DNA of 64,000 bases from Flavobacteriaceae bacterium (lineage in GTDB: Bacteria > Bacteroidota > Bacteroidia > Flavobacteriales > Flavobacteriaceae), in NCBI GenBank assembly GCA_013001285.1, contig JABDMU010000076.1, forward strand, positions 19,253 through 83,252, in the 5' to 3' direction. Below, one piece after another: positions 20,797 through 29,069 of the stretch. Below the pieces are notes generated by a model. That model saw nothing but the letters and a program-made list of their open reading frames with translations. It ran no database searches and had not been told where the DNA came from. The translations under genes and the position numbers were made by a program. The stretch's first letter is position 1. Every line of letters begins with the position of its first letter.

Positions 20797-21303
20797 ATGG
20801 CAACAGTAACATTAAATGGAAATGCAATAAACACATTAGGCAGTCTACCTCAAGTTGGCAGTAAGGCACCAGATTTTAAATTAGCAAGGACCGACCTGTC
20901 CGATGCTACCTTAAATGATTATCAAGGATTAAAATTAATTTTAAATATTTTTCATAGCATTGACACCGGTACTTGTGCACAATCGGTTAGAAAATTCAAT
21001 ATTGAGGCTAGTGAGCTGGAAAACACAAAAGTACTTTGTATCTCTAAAGATTTGCCCTTCGCACAAACACGTTTTTGTGGCGCAGAGGGCATAGAAAATG
21101 TTGAAATGCTTTCAGATTTTAGAGATGGCAACTTTGGAAAAAATTATGGTTTGGTCTTTACAGATGGACCCATTCGAGGTTTACTTTCCAGGTCTATCAT
21201 CGTATTAGACGAGAATGGTATTGTATTGCATACCGAGCAAGTTCAAGAAGTTGTTGAAGAACCCAATTACAAAGCATCGCTTTATGCTTTATTAGATGAA
21301 TAA
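20797..21303 (+). CDS. tpx: Thiol peroxidase (Tpx, peroxiredoxin)
   Basis: 168 residues, the usual Tpx size. The peroxidatic cysteine is Cys60 in DTGTCAQSVRKFN and the resolving cysteine is Cys94 in TRFCGAEG. LSDFRDGNFGKNYG and the GLLSRSIIVLDENG strand complete the family pattern. It reduces hydrogen and alkyl peroxides with thioredoxin. The residue usually proline at the start of the peroxiredoxin motif PxxxTxxC is histidine here (HSIDTGTC). The gene overlaps dgkA by 8 bp, so the two are co-transcribed. Confidence 0.94.
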   Translation: MATVTLNGNAINTLGSLPQVGSKAPDFKLARTDLSDATLNDYQGLKLILNIFHSIDTGTCAQSVRKFNIEASELENTKVLCISKDLPFAQTRFCGAEGIENVEMLSDFRDGNFGKNYGLVFTDGPIRGLLSRSIIVLDENGIVLHTEQVQEVVEEPNYKASLYALLDE

Positions 21304-21664
21304 AAGTGAATCTTTTTTTATAAAACGAATAAGAAGTATTGGCTATGCATTTAAAGGTGCATATTTATTGATCACTACTGAAGCCAGTTTAAAAGTCCAG
21401 TTTATAATTGGGATCATCATGACCCTGGCAGGCTTTTATTTTAAGCTTTCTGCTACAGAATGGATCATTCAGGTATTGATTATTGCCCTTATCATGGCAT
21501 TAGAAGGCCTAAATACCGCTATTGAAGAGATCTCTGATTTTGTCCATCCCGAACATCATCAAAAAATAGGACTTATAAAAGATCTTGCGGCTGGCGCCGT
21601 ATTCATCTTTGCTATTGCGGCGATTGTTGTTGGTTGTATTATATATATTCCAAAGATTTTTTAA
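21296..21664 (+). CDS. dgkA: Diacylglycerol kinase (or undecaprenol kinase), DgkA type
   Basis: 122 residues with three membrane helices. The family motif appears as MALEGLNTAIEEISDFV, with the catalytic-type glutamates, followed by IKDLAAGAVF, matching the KD-x-A-A element. In Gram-negatives DgkA recycles diacylglycerol; the related Gram-positive enzyme acts on undecaprenol. The sequence alone does not decide which. Coupling to tpx by an 8-bp overlap looks like compact packing rather than shared function. Confidence 0.88.
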   Translation: MNKSESFFIKRIRSIGYAFKGAYLLITTEASLKVQFIIGIIMTLAGFYFKLSATEWIIQVLIIALIMALEGLNTAIEEISDFVHPEHHQKIGLIKDLAAGAVFIFAIAAIVVGCIIYIPKIF

Positions 21665-21700
21665 TATACGATTACCCATAGGATAAACGTTAGTTATTTG

Positions 21701-21708
21701 TATTTTTG
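21701..21708 (+). promoter_or_regulatory. -7 box (TATTTTTG) of ftsK
   Basis: Exact TAnnTTTG, 20 bp before the ATG at 21729. A second exact match, TAATTTTG, at 21717-21724 is too close to the start for a normal leader. Confidence 0.45.
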
Positions 21709-21728
21709 TTCAAATCTAATTTTGATTA

Positions 21729-24116
21729 ATGGCCAAGAGAAAAACCAAGACGAAAACAACTAAAAAAACCAAATTCAAAAAGCCCTCCTTAAAACTATCT
21801 AACCAACAGAAGTTAATTTTTGGTAGCCTTTTGCTTATCCTTGGTATTTTACTTTTTATTGCTTTCCTTTCCTACTTTTTCACCGGACAAACCGATCAAA
21901 GTATTTTGGGCGAATTCTCCTCACGTCAAGCAAAAGCTGAAAATTGGATGAGTAAAGTTGGAGCCTGGATCAGCGACCTATTTATCTATAAAGGGTTTGG
22001 AATTGCTTCCTTTATTTTTTCTGGACTCATATTTATTTCAGGCATTTATGTGCTTCTAGATATCAAGAAACAACGACTAGGTCGTCATTGGTTTTGGGGG
22101 ACAATAATCGCTATCTGGGTGTCTGTGCTTTTAGGTTTTTTCTCAGCGAATAATGCCATGCTTGGAGGGACCATCGGATTTGAGATCAATACCATTCTGC
22201 AAGACTATATTGGAAAAATTGGAACGGTATTAGTATTGCTTCTAGCCCTAATTACTTATTTGGCCATCCGATTTAAAATGACGCCTGAACAAATTGGAAA
22301 GTGGTTTACTTCGGCGAAAAAGGAAATAAAAGATGAGTTTTCAAAAAGTGATGATGCGGCGGTCATAGTCGATAATAATTTAAGCGCCGAAGCCGAAGAG
22401 ATCAAATCGGCTTTTGAAATTCCCTTAGAAAACCTAGAACCAACTATTGAGAACCATTCAAAACCAACTCAAGAACCCAAATCCGACAAAAAAGACATTA
22501 AAACCGAGGTCAATAAAGAAAAGAATGATCTAAAAATGGAGGTTGAAAAAGTAACCGAAGAGTCCTCTGAATCAGATAATCTTGCCGACAAGATCGTTGA
22601 GGATTTTGGTCGCTTCGATCCTACTCTAGAACTGAGCAAATATCAATTTCCAACTTTAGAACTTCTCAAAAAATACGATACTGAAGGGATTACGATCAAT
22701 CAAGAGGAACTTGAAGAAAATAAAAACAAGATCGTTGAAACACTTAGCAATTACAAGATCGGGATCTCTTCAATTAAAGCTACAATTGGGCCAACGGTCA
22801 CCTTATATGAAATTGTTCCTGATGCAGGTATTCGAATTTCTAAAATAAAAAACCTAGAAGATGACATTGCTTTATCCCTTTCGGCATTAGGTATTCGAAT
22901 CATTGCACCTATTCCAGGCAAAGGAACCATTGGCATTGAAGTGCCTAATAAAAAGGCAACCATCGTATCGATGCGATCTGTGATCGCTTCTCAAAAATTT
23001 CAAAAAGCCGAAATGCAATTACCAATTGCCATGGGTAAGACCATTAGCAATGAAACCTTTGTTTTTGATCTCGCTAAAATGCCACATTTACTTATGGCTG
23101 GGGCAACCGGACAAGGTAAATCTGTTGGACTTAATGCGGTATTGACTTCGCTCTTATACAAGAAACATCCTGCGGAAGTAAAATTCGTTTTGGTAGATCC
23201 AAAGAAGGTAGAATTAACCTTATTCAACAAGATCGAACGCCATTACCTCGCAAAATTACCTGATTCGGAAGAAGCCATTATTACCGATACCACCAAAGTG
23301 GTACACACGTTGAATTCATTGTGTATTGAAATGGACAACCGCTATGAGTTGCTCAAAAATGCAATGTGCCGAAACATCATTGAATACAATACCAAGTTCA
23401 AGGCTAGAAAACTGAATCCTAATGACGGCCACAAATTTCTGCCCTATATAGTTTTAGTGGTAGATGAATTTGCCGATCTGATCATGACAGCTGGTAAAGA
23501 GATAGAAACACCAATAGCCCGACTAGCGCAGTTGGCCAGAGCTATTGGCATCCATTTGATCATTGCTACACAAAGACCATCTGTAAACGTGATCACCGGT
23601 ATAATAAAAGCGAATTTCCCTGCGCGTATTGCCTTTAGAGTGACCTCTAAGATAGATTCGCGTACCATATTAGATGGTTCTGGGGCAGATCAGCTTATTG
23701 GACGTGGTGATATGCTCTATACACAAGGTAATGACATGATAAGAATTCAGTGTGCTTTTGTAGACACGCCTGAAGTAGAACGCATAACAGATTTCATCGG
23801 TTCACAAAAAGCGTATGCCAGCGCCCATGAATTACCAGAGTATGTAGGTGAAGAAAGTGGCACAAGTCTTGATGTAGATATAGAAGATCGAGATAAACTG
23901 TTTAGAGAGGCTGCTGAAATCATTGTGATAGCACAACAGGGTTCAGCTTCACTCCTTCAGAGAAAACTAAAATTGGGTTACAACAGAGCTGGTCGTTTGA
24001 TAGATCAATTAGAAGCCGCTGGAATTGTTGGACAATTTGAAGGCAGTAAAGCAAGACAAGTTCTGGTAACAGATTTAACAGCACTCGATCAATTATTAAA
24101 TAATGAACGTGAATAA
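21729..24116 (+). CDS. ftsK: FtsK/SpoIIIE DNA translocase
   Basis: 795 residues. A basic start is followed by four membrane helices within about residues 25-190, then an acidic linker (about 200-290) shorter than in E. coli. The motor has Walker A GATGQGKSVG near residue 457 and Walker B LVVDEFADLI near 575. The C-terminal winged-helix gamma domain (about 730-795, including SASLLQRKLKLGYNRAGRLI) reads the polar KOPS signals. It pumps the terminus region through the division septum and activates Xer recombination. The LolA-like gene follows 13 bp later, so the genes at 21729-26770 form one transcript. Confidence 0.96.
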   Translation: MAKRKTKTKTTKKTKFKKPSLKLSNQQKLIFGSLLLILGILLFIAFLSYFFTGQTDQSILGEFSSRQAKAENWMSKVGAWISDLFIYKGFGIASFIFSGLIFISGIYVLLDIKKQRLGRHWFWGTIIAIWVSVLLGFFSANNAMLGGTIGFEINTILQDYIGKIGTVLVLLLALITYLAIRFKMTPEQIGKWFTSAKKEIKDEFSKSDDAAVIVDNNLSAEAEEIKSAFEIPLENLEPTIENHSKPTQEPKSDKKDIKTEVNKEKNDLKMEVEKVTEESSESDNLADKIVEDFGRFDPTLELSKYQFPTLELLKKYDTEGITINQEELEENKNKIVETLSNYKIGISSIKATIGPTVTLYEIVPDAGIRISKIKNLEDDIALSLSALGIRIIAPIPGKGTIGIEVPNKKATIVSMRSVIASQKFQKAEMQLPIAMGKTISNETFVFDLAKMPHLLMAGATGQGKSVGLNAVLTSLLYKKHPAEVKFVLVDPKKVELTLFNKIERHYLAKLPDSEEAIITDTTKVVHTLNSLCIEMDNRYELLKNAMCRNIIEYNTKFKARKLNPNDGHKFLPYIVLVVDEFADLIMTAGKEIETPIARLAQLARAIGIHLIIATQRPSVNVITGIIKANFPARIAFRVTSKIDSRTILDGSGADQLIGRGDMLYTQGNDMIRIQCAFVDTPEVERITDFIGSQKAYASAHELPEYVGEESGTSLDVDIEDRDKLFREAAEIIVIAQQGSASLLQRKLKLGYNRAGRLIDQLEAAGIVGQFEGSKARQVLVTDLTALDQLLNNERE

Positions 24117-24129
24117 AATAGATAATACA

Positions 24130-24774
24130 ATGAAAAACTTAATCTTTCTCTTGACACTAGTGATGAGCACCTTTTCATTTGCTCAGAATACATCTGTCCA
24201 AGCCAAAGCACTCTTAGATGAAGTTTCTGAAAAGATAAAGAGCTATGATAATATTTCTATTGACTTCAAATTTGTTCTGAACAACAGTAAGGAAAATATA
24301 AATCAAGAAACACGTGGTGACGTGATCATGGAAGGCGATAAATACGTCATGAACCTACTGGGTTTTACCAGAATTTTTGATGGCAAAACATTATACACCA
24401 TCAGTCCTGAAGACGAAGAAGTTACTATTTCCTCAAATAATTCGGAAGATGAAAATACCATTTCACCAAGTAAAATGCTGTCATTCTATAAAGATGGATA
24501 CAGTTACAAAATGGATATCGAGCAGAATATTCAAGGTCGGAAGATCCAATATGTAAAGCTAACACCTATTGATTCTAACTCAGAATTGAAATACGTCCTG
24601 CTTGGAATAGACATTAAAACAAAGCACATTTACAATCTTATTGAAATTGGCAGTAATGACACTAAAACGACGTTGACTGTTAATTCTTTTAAAACAAATG
24701 AGCCTTTATCAAAAACGTTGTTTACTTTTGATGAGAAGAAATATAGCGATTACTTTATCAATCGCATAGACTAA
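24130..24774 (+). CDS. lolA: LolA-like outer-membrane lipoprotein carrier
   Basis: 214 residues from the ATG at 24130; an upstream ATG at 24103 lies inside ftsK and would spoil the signal peptide. Residues 1-18 (MKNLIFLLTLVMSTFSFA) are a signal peptide with the cut before QNT. The rest is a LolA/LolB-type half barrel: ISIDFKFVL, RGDVIMEGDKYVM, RIFDGKTLYTISP and SFKTNEPLSKTLFTFDEKKY. It should bind lipoproteins in the periplasm. The place between ftsK and an LptF/LptG permease is a common flavobacterial arrangement. Sequence identity within this family is low, so the call is by pattern. Confidence 0.82.
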   Translation: MKNLIFLLTLVMSTFSFAQNTSVQAKALLDEVSEKIKSYDNISIDFKFVLNNSKENINQETRGDVIMEGDKYVMNLLGFTRIFDGKTLYTISPEDEEVTISSNNSEDENTISPSKMLSFYKDGYSYKMDIEQNIQGRKIQYVKLTPIDSNSELKYVLLGIDIKTKHIYNLIEIGSNDTKTTLTVNSFKTNEPLSKTLFTFDEKKYSDYFINRID

Positions 24775-24781
24775 GGTCATC

Positions 24782-26770
24782 TTGAAGCTACTTGACAAGT
24801 ACATACTCACAACATATCTAAAAACTTTTTTCAGCGTGTTTATTATTCTCATGCTGATTTTTATTTTACAATCTGTTTGGCTGTATATTACTGAACTTGC
24901 CGGAAAAGATCTGGAAATAGATGTCGTTTTTAAATTTCTGCTATACGTATCACCACGACTCATTGTTCTTGTTTTACCCCTTACCATTTTATTAGCATCG
25001 ATCATGGTCTTTGGAAGTTTTGCCGAAAACTATGAATTCGCAGCTATGAAATCAACTGGCATTTCCTTACAGCGTGCAATGCGAAGTTTGGCGATATTCA
25101 TAACAGGGTTAGCCATTACAACCTTCTTTTTTGCTAATAATGTGATTCCCTGGGCCGAATTTAATTTTTATAATCTTCGGAAGAACCTTGCCAAAGTAAA
25201 ACCGGCTATGGTTATTGCCGAAGGACAATTCAATCAAATTGGTTCCATAAATATTAAAGTTGAAGAAAAAAGTGGCGATCGCGGTCAATATCTAAAGGAT
25301 GTGGTAATTCATAAACAGAAGGCTGGACGACTCGGCAATTTTACTGTGATCAAATCGATGACAGGTGAACTCACTAGCGCGCCAGATTCTGACGTTTTGC
25401 AATTAGTGCTTTATGACGGTAATTATTATGATGCCATTCAACCAAAAGAAATTGAAGAAAGACGCAAACGTCCGCTAGTAAAAAGCTCATTCGAAAAATA
25501 CACCTTGAATGTAGACTTGTCTCAAATGAACAATGTTGATCTTGATGAAAAAAAATATGCTTCCAAATATTCAATGCTCTCAGCAAAAGAATTGAGCTAT
25601 ACCATTGACACCTTGAAGATAGACCGAAAAAAGGATTTTGAAGACCTTTCTGAAAACATGTACAATCGTACAACAGCTTCAACTCTCAGTTTAAATATGA
25701 ACCCAAGAGAAGTCGATTCGGCCTTTTCAGGAGCTAGTATTTATGAGCTTTTTGACAATAGAAGGAAAATACAACTAATAGATGCAGCAACGAACAGTGT
25801 TAACAGTACGAGAGCCATTTTAAATTCAAAAAAGAAAACTTTAGCGATCGCCGAAAAGAATTTGAACAAACATATCATTTCCTTTTATGAAAAGTTTGCT
25901 TTAGGCTTTGCATGTATTATTTTATTCTTTGTTGGTGCTCCTCTAGGGGCATTGATCAGAAAAGGTGGTTTTGGTTTGCCCATCGTCATTGCCATCGTCC
26001 TGTTTTTGACCTATCATTTCATTGGAATTTTTGCAAAAAATAGTGCCGAAGACAGCAGTTTGAATCCAATTGCAGCCACCTGGTTATCAACATTAATAAT
26101 GCTACCACTGAGCGTTTATTTGACCAATCGTGCTACAAAAGATAGAAGTTTGGTGAGCTTTGATGGCATATTCGACCCAATAAATAAACTCATAGGACGC
26201 AAGGAATCAGAACAAAAACCCGTGAGTAGTGATCAATTGGTGAAATCTTCGGAAGCATTTCAAACCTTAGATGGCTATTCAAAAGAAAAGCTAATTGATG
26301 TTATAAAAAATTACAGGCAATACGATCTGGATGTGAGTTATAAGAATTCGGCTTTAGCTATTTTAAATGAAAGAGGGTTTACGGAAGACGAATTGCGTTT
26401 TGGTGGTAATTTATTGAATGAGAATTATGAAAATGCGCTTCGTTATAAAAAGAGTTATGCTTCGAATTCAGTAACAACCTTCAAACTTTATTTCATTAGT
26501 CTCATTGGTGATATTGTTGGTGCAGTCTTAAATAACAATGGCTTTCCAACCATTGGTTTGATCTTAATGATCATCGGGATACTCGCAACTTTAATTTATA
26601 TCGTGTATTTGTTTAAATCCCTATCCAGCTTGTCCAACTTTTATAAGCAAATTCCAGAAAAATCTGGTGTCAATATATTTGTGCTTTTATTTATGGGGCT
26701 CCCATTGTTCTTTCTATTGTACTTTTATTATAAAGATAAATTGAAAGAGGATATCAAGACCATAAGATAG
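24782..26770 (+). CDS. LptF/LptG-family lipopolysaccharide export permease, extended form
   Basis: 662 residues from a TTG start. The TTG is supported because the family's N-terminal pattern (LDKYILTTYLKTFF) begins right there and no ATG precedes it. Membrane helices lie near residues 8-32, 52-78 and 98-122. A periplasmic beta-jellyroll domain follows, then three helices at about 370-450 with GFALGFACIILFFVGAPLGA. LptF/LptG proteins usually end there. This one continues about 210 residues, with further helices near 565-610 and 630-655. It should extract LPS from the inner membrane together with LptB. Why the extension exists is unknown. Confidence 0.87.
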   Translation: MKLLDKYILTTYLKTFFSVFIILMLIFILQSVWLYITELAGKDLEIDVVFKFLLYVSPRLIVLVLPLTILLASIMVFGSFAENYEFAAMKSTGISLQRAMRSLAIFITGLAITTFFFANNVIPWAEFNFYNLRKNLAKVKPAMVIAEGQFNQIGSINIKVEEKSGDRGQYLKDVVIHKQKAGRLGNFTVIKSMTGELTSAPDSDVLQLVLYDGNYYDAIQPKEIEERRKRPLVKSSFEKYTLNVDLSQMNNVDLDEKKYASKYSMLSAKELSYTIDTLKIDRKKDFEDLSENMYNRTTASTLSLNMNPREVDSAFSGASIYELFDNRRKIQLIDAATNSVNSTRAILNSKKKTLAIAEKNLNKHIISFYEKFALGFACIILFFVGAPLGALIRKGGFGLPIVIAIVLFLTYHFIGIFAKNSAEDSSLNPIAATWLSTLIMLPLSVYLTNRATKDRSLVSFDGIFDPINKLIGRKESEQKPVSSDQLVKSSEAFQTLDGYSKEKLIDVIKNYRQYDLDVSYKNSALAILNERGFTEDELRFGGNLLNENYENALRYKKSYASNSVTTFKLYFISLIGDIVGAVLNNNGFPTIGLILMIIGILATLIYIVYLFKSLSSLSNFYKQIPEKSGVNIFVLLFMGLPLFFLLYFYYKDKLKEDIKTIR

Positions 26771-26783
26771 ACTATAAAAGTTG

Positions 26784-26791
26784 TATCTTTG
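26784..26791 (+). promoter_or_regulatory. -7 box (TATCTTTG) of the ribB-type gene
   Basis: Exact TAnnTTTG, with a start of transcription expected near 26798, 13 nt before the ATG at 26811. It supports that ATG over a TTG at 26781 in the same frame. Confidence 0.55.
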
Positions 26792-26810
26792 TCGGCAAAT
26801 TAATGATCAC

Positions 26811-27968
26811 ATGTCAACTCAAAATACATTGGAAAAACCTATTGAAATAACGCTGAATACCATCTCAGAAGCCATTGAAGATATTCGTCAAGGCAAGATC
26901 GTAATTGTTGTTGATGATGAAAATAGAGAGAATGAAGGCGATTTTATTACTGCTGCTGAAAAGGTGACTCCAGAAATGATCAATTTTATGGCCAAACATG
27001 GTCGCGGATTGATATGTGCGCCATTAACTGAAGACCGTTGCGAGGAACTGGAATTGAATATGATGGTAGAAAACAATACCGTTTTACACCATACACAGTT
27101 TACGGTTTCCGTTGATTTAATTGGACATGGATGTACTACGGGAATTTCTGTACAAGACAGAGCAAAGACCATAAAAGCCTTAGTAGATAATGATACTAAG
27201 CCTTTTGACCTAGGACGGCCAGGGCATATTTTTCCGCTTCGCGCAAAAAATGGTGGAGTCCTTAGACGAACAGGACATACTGAAGCTACAGTTGATTTAG
27301 CAAGACTTGCTGGCTTTAAACCAGCAGGAATTTTGGTAGAGATCTTGAATGAGGATGGTACCATGGCACGATTGCCTCAATTGATGCATGTGGCTAAAAA
27401 GTTTGACTTGAAGATCATCTCTATTGAAGATCTGGTTGCTTACAGGATGGAACATGACTCTTTGATCGATAAAAAAGAGGATTTTGATATCGAAACCCGT
27501 TTTGGGAAGTTCAGATTGAGAGCATACGAGCAAACCACCAATCACCAAATACATATTGCACTAACCAAAGGGACTTGGAAAAATACTGAACCTGTCTTAA
27601 CTCGTGTTAACGCAACTTTAGTGAATAATGATATCCTAGGAACTTTGACCAACAATGCGGATGAGAAATTGGATGATATGTTCAAAGTGATCAATGATGC
27701 TGGAAAAGGTGCGATCATATTTATCAATCAGCAGGCCCAGTCAATGAATCTCCTAAAGCGCTTAAAAACTTTGAAAGACACTCAAGTTGAAGGCGAAGTG
27801 ATCAAGGCCCCAAGAATTGATATGGATGCCAAAGATTTTGGAATTGGTGCACAAATACTTCACGATTTGAACATTCGTAAATTACGTCTCATTTCCAATA
27901 GCCAACAAACCAAACGCGTTGGGATGATTGGTTATGGCTTGGAGATTGTTGAGTACGTAAGCTATTAA
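26811..27968 (+). CDS. ribB: 3,4-dihydroxy-2-butanone-4-phosphate synthase with a degenerate GTP cyclohydrolase II domain
   Basis: 385 residues. The N-terminal RibB half (about 10-210) is intact: VVDDENRENEGDF, FMAKHGRGLICAPL, GHGCTTGISVQDR and RRTGHTEATVDLARLAG. The C-terminal half resembles RibA but has lost the zinc ligands. Where RibA has the cysteine motif there is RVNATLVNNDILGTLTN, without any Cys, and the GRGIGL loop is absent. Only the late FGIGAQILHDLNIRKLRL-type segment remains. So it should make the four-carbon precursor of riboflavin from ribulose 5-phosphate, but not open GTP. It resembles the RibBX variant described in Proteobacteria. A true RibA is expected elsewhere. Confidence 0.88.
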   Translation: MSTQNTLEKPIEITLNTISEAIEDIRQGKIVIVVDDENRENEGDFITAAEKVTPEMINFMAKHGRGLICAPLTEDRCEELELNMMVENNTVLHHTQFTVSVDLIGHGCTTGISVQDRAKTIKALVDNDTKPFDLGRPGHIFPLRAKNGGVLRRTGHTEATVDLARLAGFKPAGILVEILNEDGTMARLPQLMHVAKKFDLKIISIEDLVAYRMEHDSLIDKKEDFDIETRFGKFRLRAYEQTTNHQIHIALTKGTWKNTEPVLTRVNATLVNNDILGTLTNNADEKLDDMFKVINDAGKGAIIFINQQAQSMNLLKRLKTLKDTQVEGEVIKAPRIDMDAKDFGIGAQILHDLNIRKLRLISNSQQTKRVGMIGYGLEIVEYVSY

Positions 27969-28087
27969 AACCTTTATTTTTATGACTTTTCCAACAATTA
28001 CCCACTAAGGAAAGTTTTCTTGAAATATATCTCATAAACAAACGCACCCCAGATTTTGACCTTAGTTAATATGTCTGATAGGAACTT

Positions 28088-28918
28088 TTAGTTTTTATTC
28101 GGGTCGAGTCCAAGATTAAACAGATCCTGACCAGGCATTTTCTTTTCCTTGGCTGCTGGAAGATTAACTTCGCATGGTTTGTAGAAGTATTCCAATTGTC
28201 CCGAACCCGAACCAAACTGTTGTTGATTTTTTGCGGTTATATTAATTTCTGCTAAACGGTCATCACCATCAAATAAAATAAAGCTATTGCTATATCCTTC
28301 TGCATCGATTACAAACTTTGTACAATTAGAACTACCTCTGCACGCTACAGTTTTTTCAGTATAACTGGTATCATCTGTGTCCGTTCTAAAATGATCCGGT
28401 TTTAGTATAAAGGCAAACTCTACAAACATAAAAGTATTCAGCTTCAGGCCTTTTTTATTTAGCTGGTCTGAAGCTTCCCAAATAGCCCCAACTGGCAATT
28501 TATAGGCTTGTGCCATAGCTGAAGGACCAATCATTGCTATGGCGCCATTACTTAGAAGATTGGTTTTTACGAAACAGCCTTCATTGTCGTCATATGCGAT
28601 AAAATACCCCTCACTATCAATAAACGACTTTTGCACTTTACCAGTTTTATGGTCTTTCCAAACAGATTTCATGGCCAAATGATCTGCATCAAAGTAATTA
28701 ACAGTTTTGGCCTTTTTTTCTACGTCGTAAGTTTCAATAACAATATCTTCTTGATAAAAGTCTCTTTTAGTGGCTGTATTTATCTGGTCTGCCGTATTTT
28801 CTTCTACAGTTTTACTGGTACCACCAGTAATTGCTTCCTTTAAATTGTCCAATATCTGTGCATTGGCAGGTAAGATCATACACAGCACAATACAGGTTGA
28901 AATGATTCTTGATTTCAT
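28088..28918 (-). CDS. Secreted protein of unknown function, last in the fibre-protein operon
   Basis: 276 residues with a signal peptide (residues 1-20, ending PANAQ). It contains four to five cysteines, including a close set in VACRGSSNCTKF, which could form disulfides in the periplasm or outside. The C-terminus is rich in lysine and proline. No domain is recognised and no type IX sorting domain is visible. It lies 12 bp after the remnant ORF at 28931-29062 and on the same strand as the two large fibre genes, so it probably belongs to their transcript. It may help fibre export or be an independent secreted factor; neither is shown. Confidence 0.65.
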   Translation of the reverse strand: MKSRIISTCIVLCMILPANAQILDNLKEAITGGTSKTVEENTADQINTATKRDFYQEDIVIETYDVEKKAKTVNYFDADHLAMKSVWKDHKTGKVQKSFIDSEGYFIAYDDNEGCFVKTNLLSNGAIAMIGPSAMAQAYKLPVGAIWEASDQLNKKGLKLNTFMFVEFAFILKPDHFRTDTDDTSYTEKTVACRGSSNCTKFVIDAEGYSNSFILFDGDDRLAEINITAKNQQQFGSGSGQLEYFYKPCEVNLPAAKEKKMPGQDLFNLGLDPNKN

Positions 28919-28930
28919 GATTTCTTGTTT

Positions 28931-29062
28931 TTATTTATTAATATTTCCTTCATTTATAGCTTCAACACCATTTTCATTGGCTGCATTTAGGGTATAGGGC
29001 ACACTCATAAACTGTGTGTTGCCCATATCAACTAAAACTGAAAGTAGAATAAGATTTTTCAT
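28931..29062 (-). pseudogene. 43-codon remnant of a third fibre-protein gene
   Basis: A small ORF lies between the 1023-residue fibre gene (7 bp away) and the secreted-protein gene (12 bp away). Its translation starts like a signal peptide (MKNLILLSVL) and runs straight into VDMGNTQFMSVPYTL, then VEAINEGN. These match two landmarks of the large paralogues: VDMGTTQFMAVPYAL, about 100 residues after their signal peptides, and LEAIDEGNGYGW, hundreds of residues later. The order is kept but everything between is gone. This is best explained by internal deletions of a former third copy. Whether the peptide is still made is unknown. Confidence 0.7.
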
Positions 29063-29069
29063 AATACTT

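Noticed and set aside
26771..26810. FMN riboswitch before the ribB-type gene
   Set aside because: Only 40 bp separate it from the previous gene, and a plain TATCTTTG promoter box fills that space.
27969..28087. Terminator after the ribB-type gene (CTTTTCC against GGAAAG)
   Set aside because: The stem is short and imperfect, the loop is long and no clean T-run follows.
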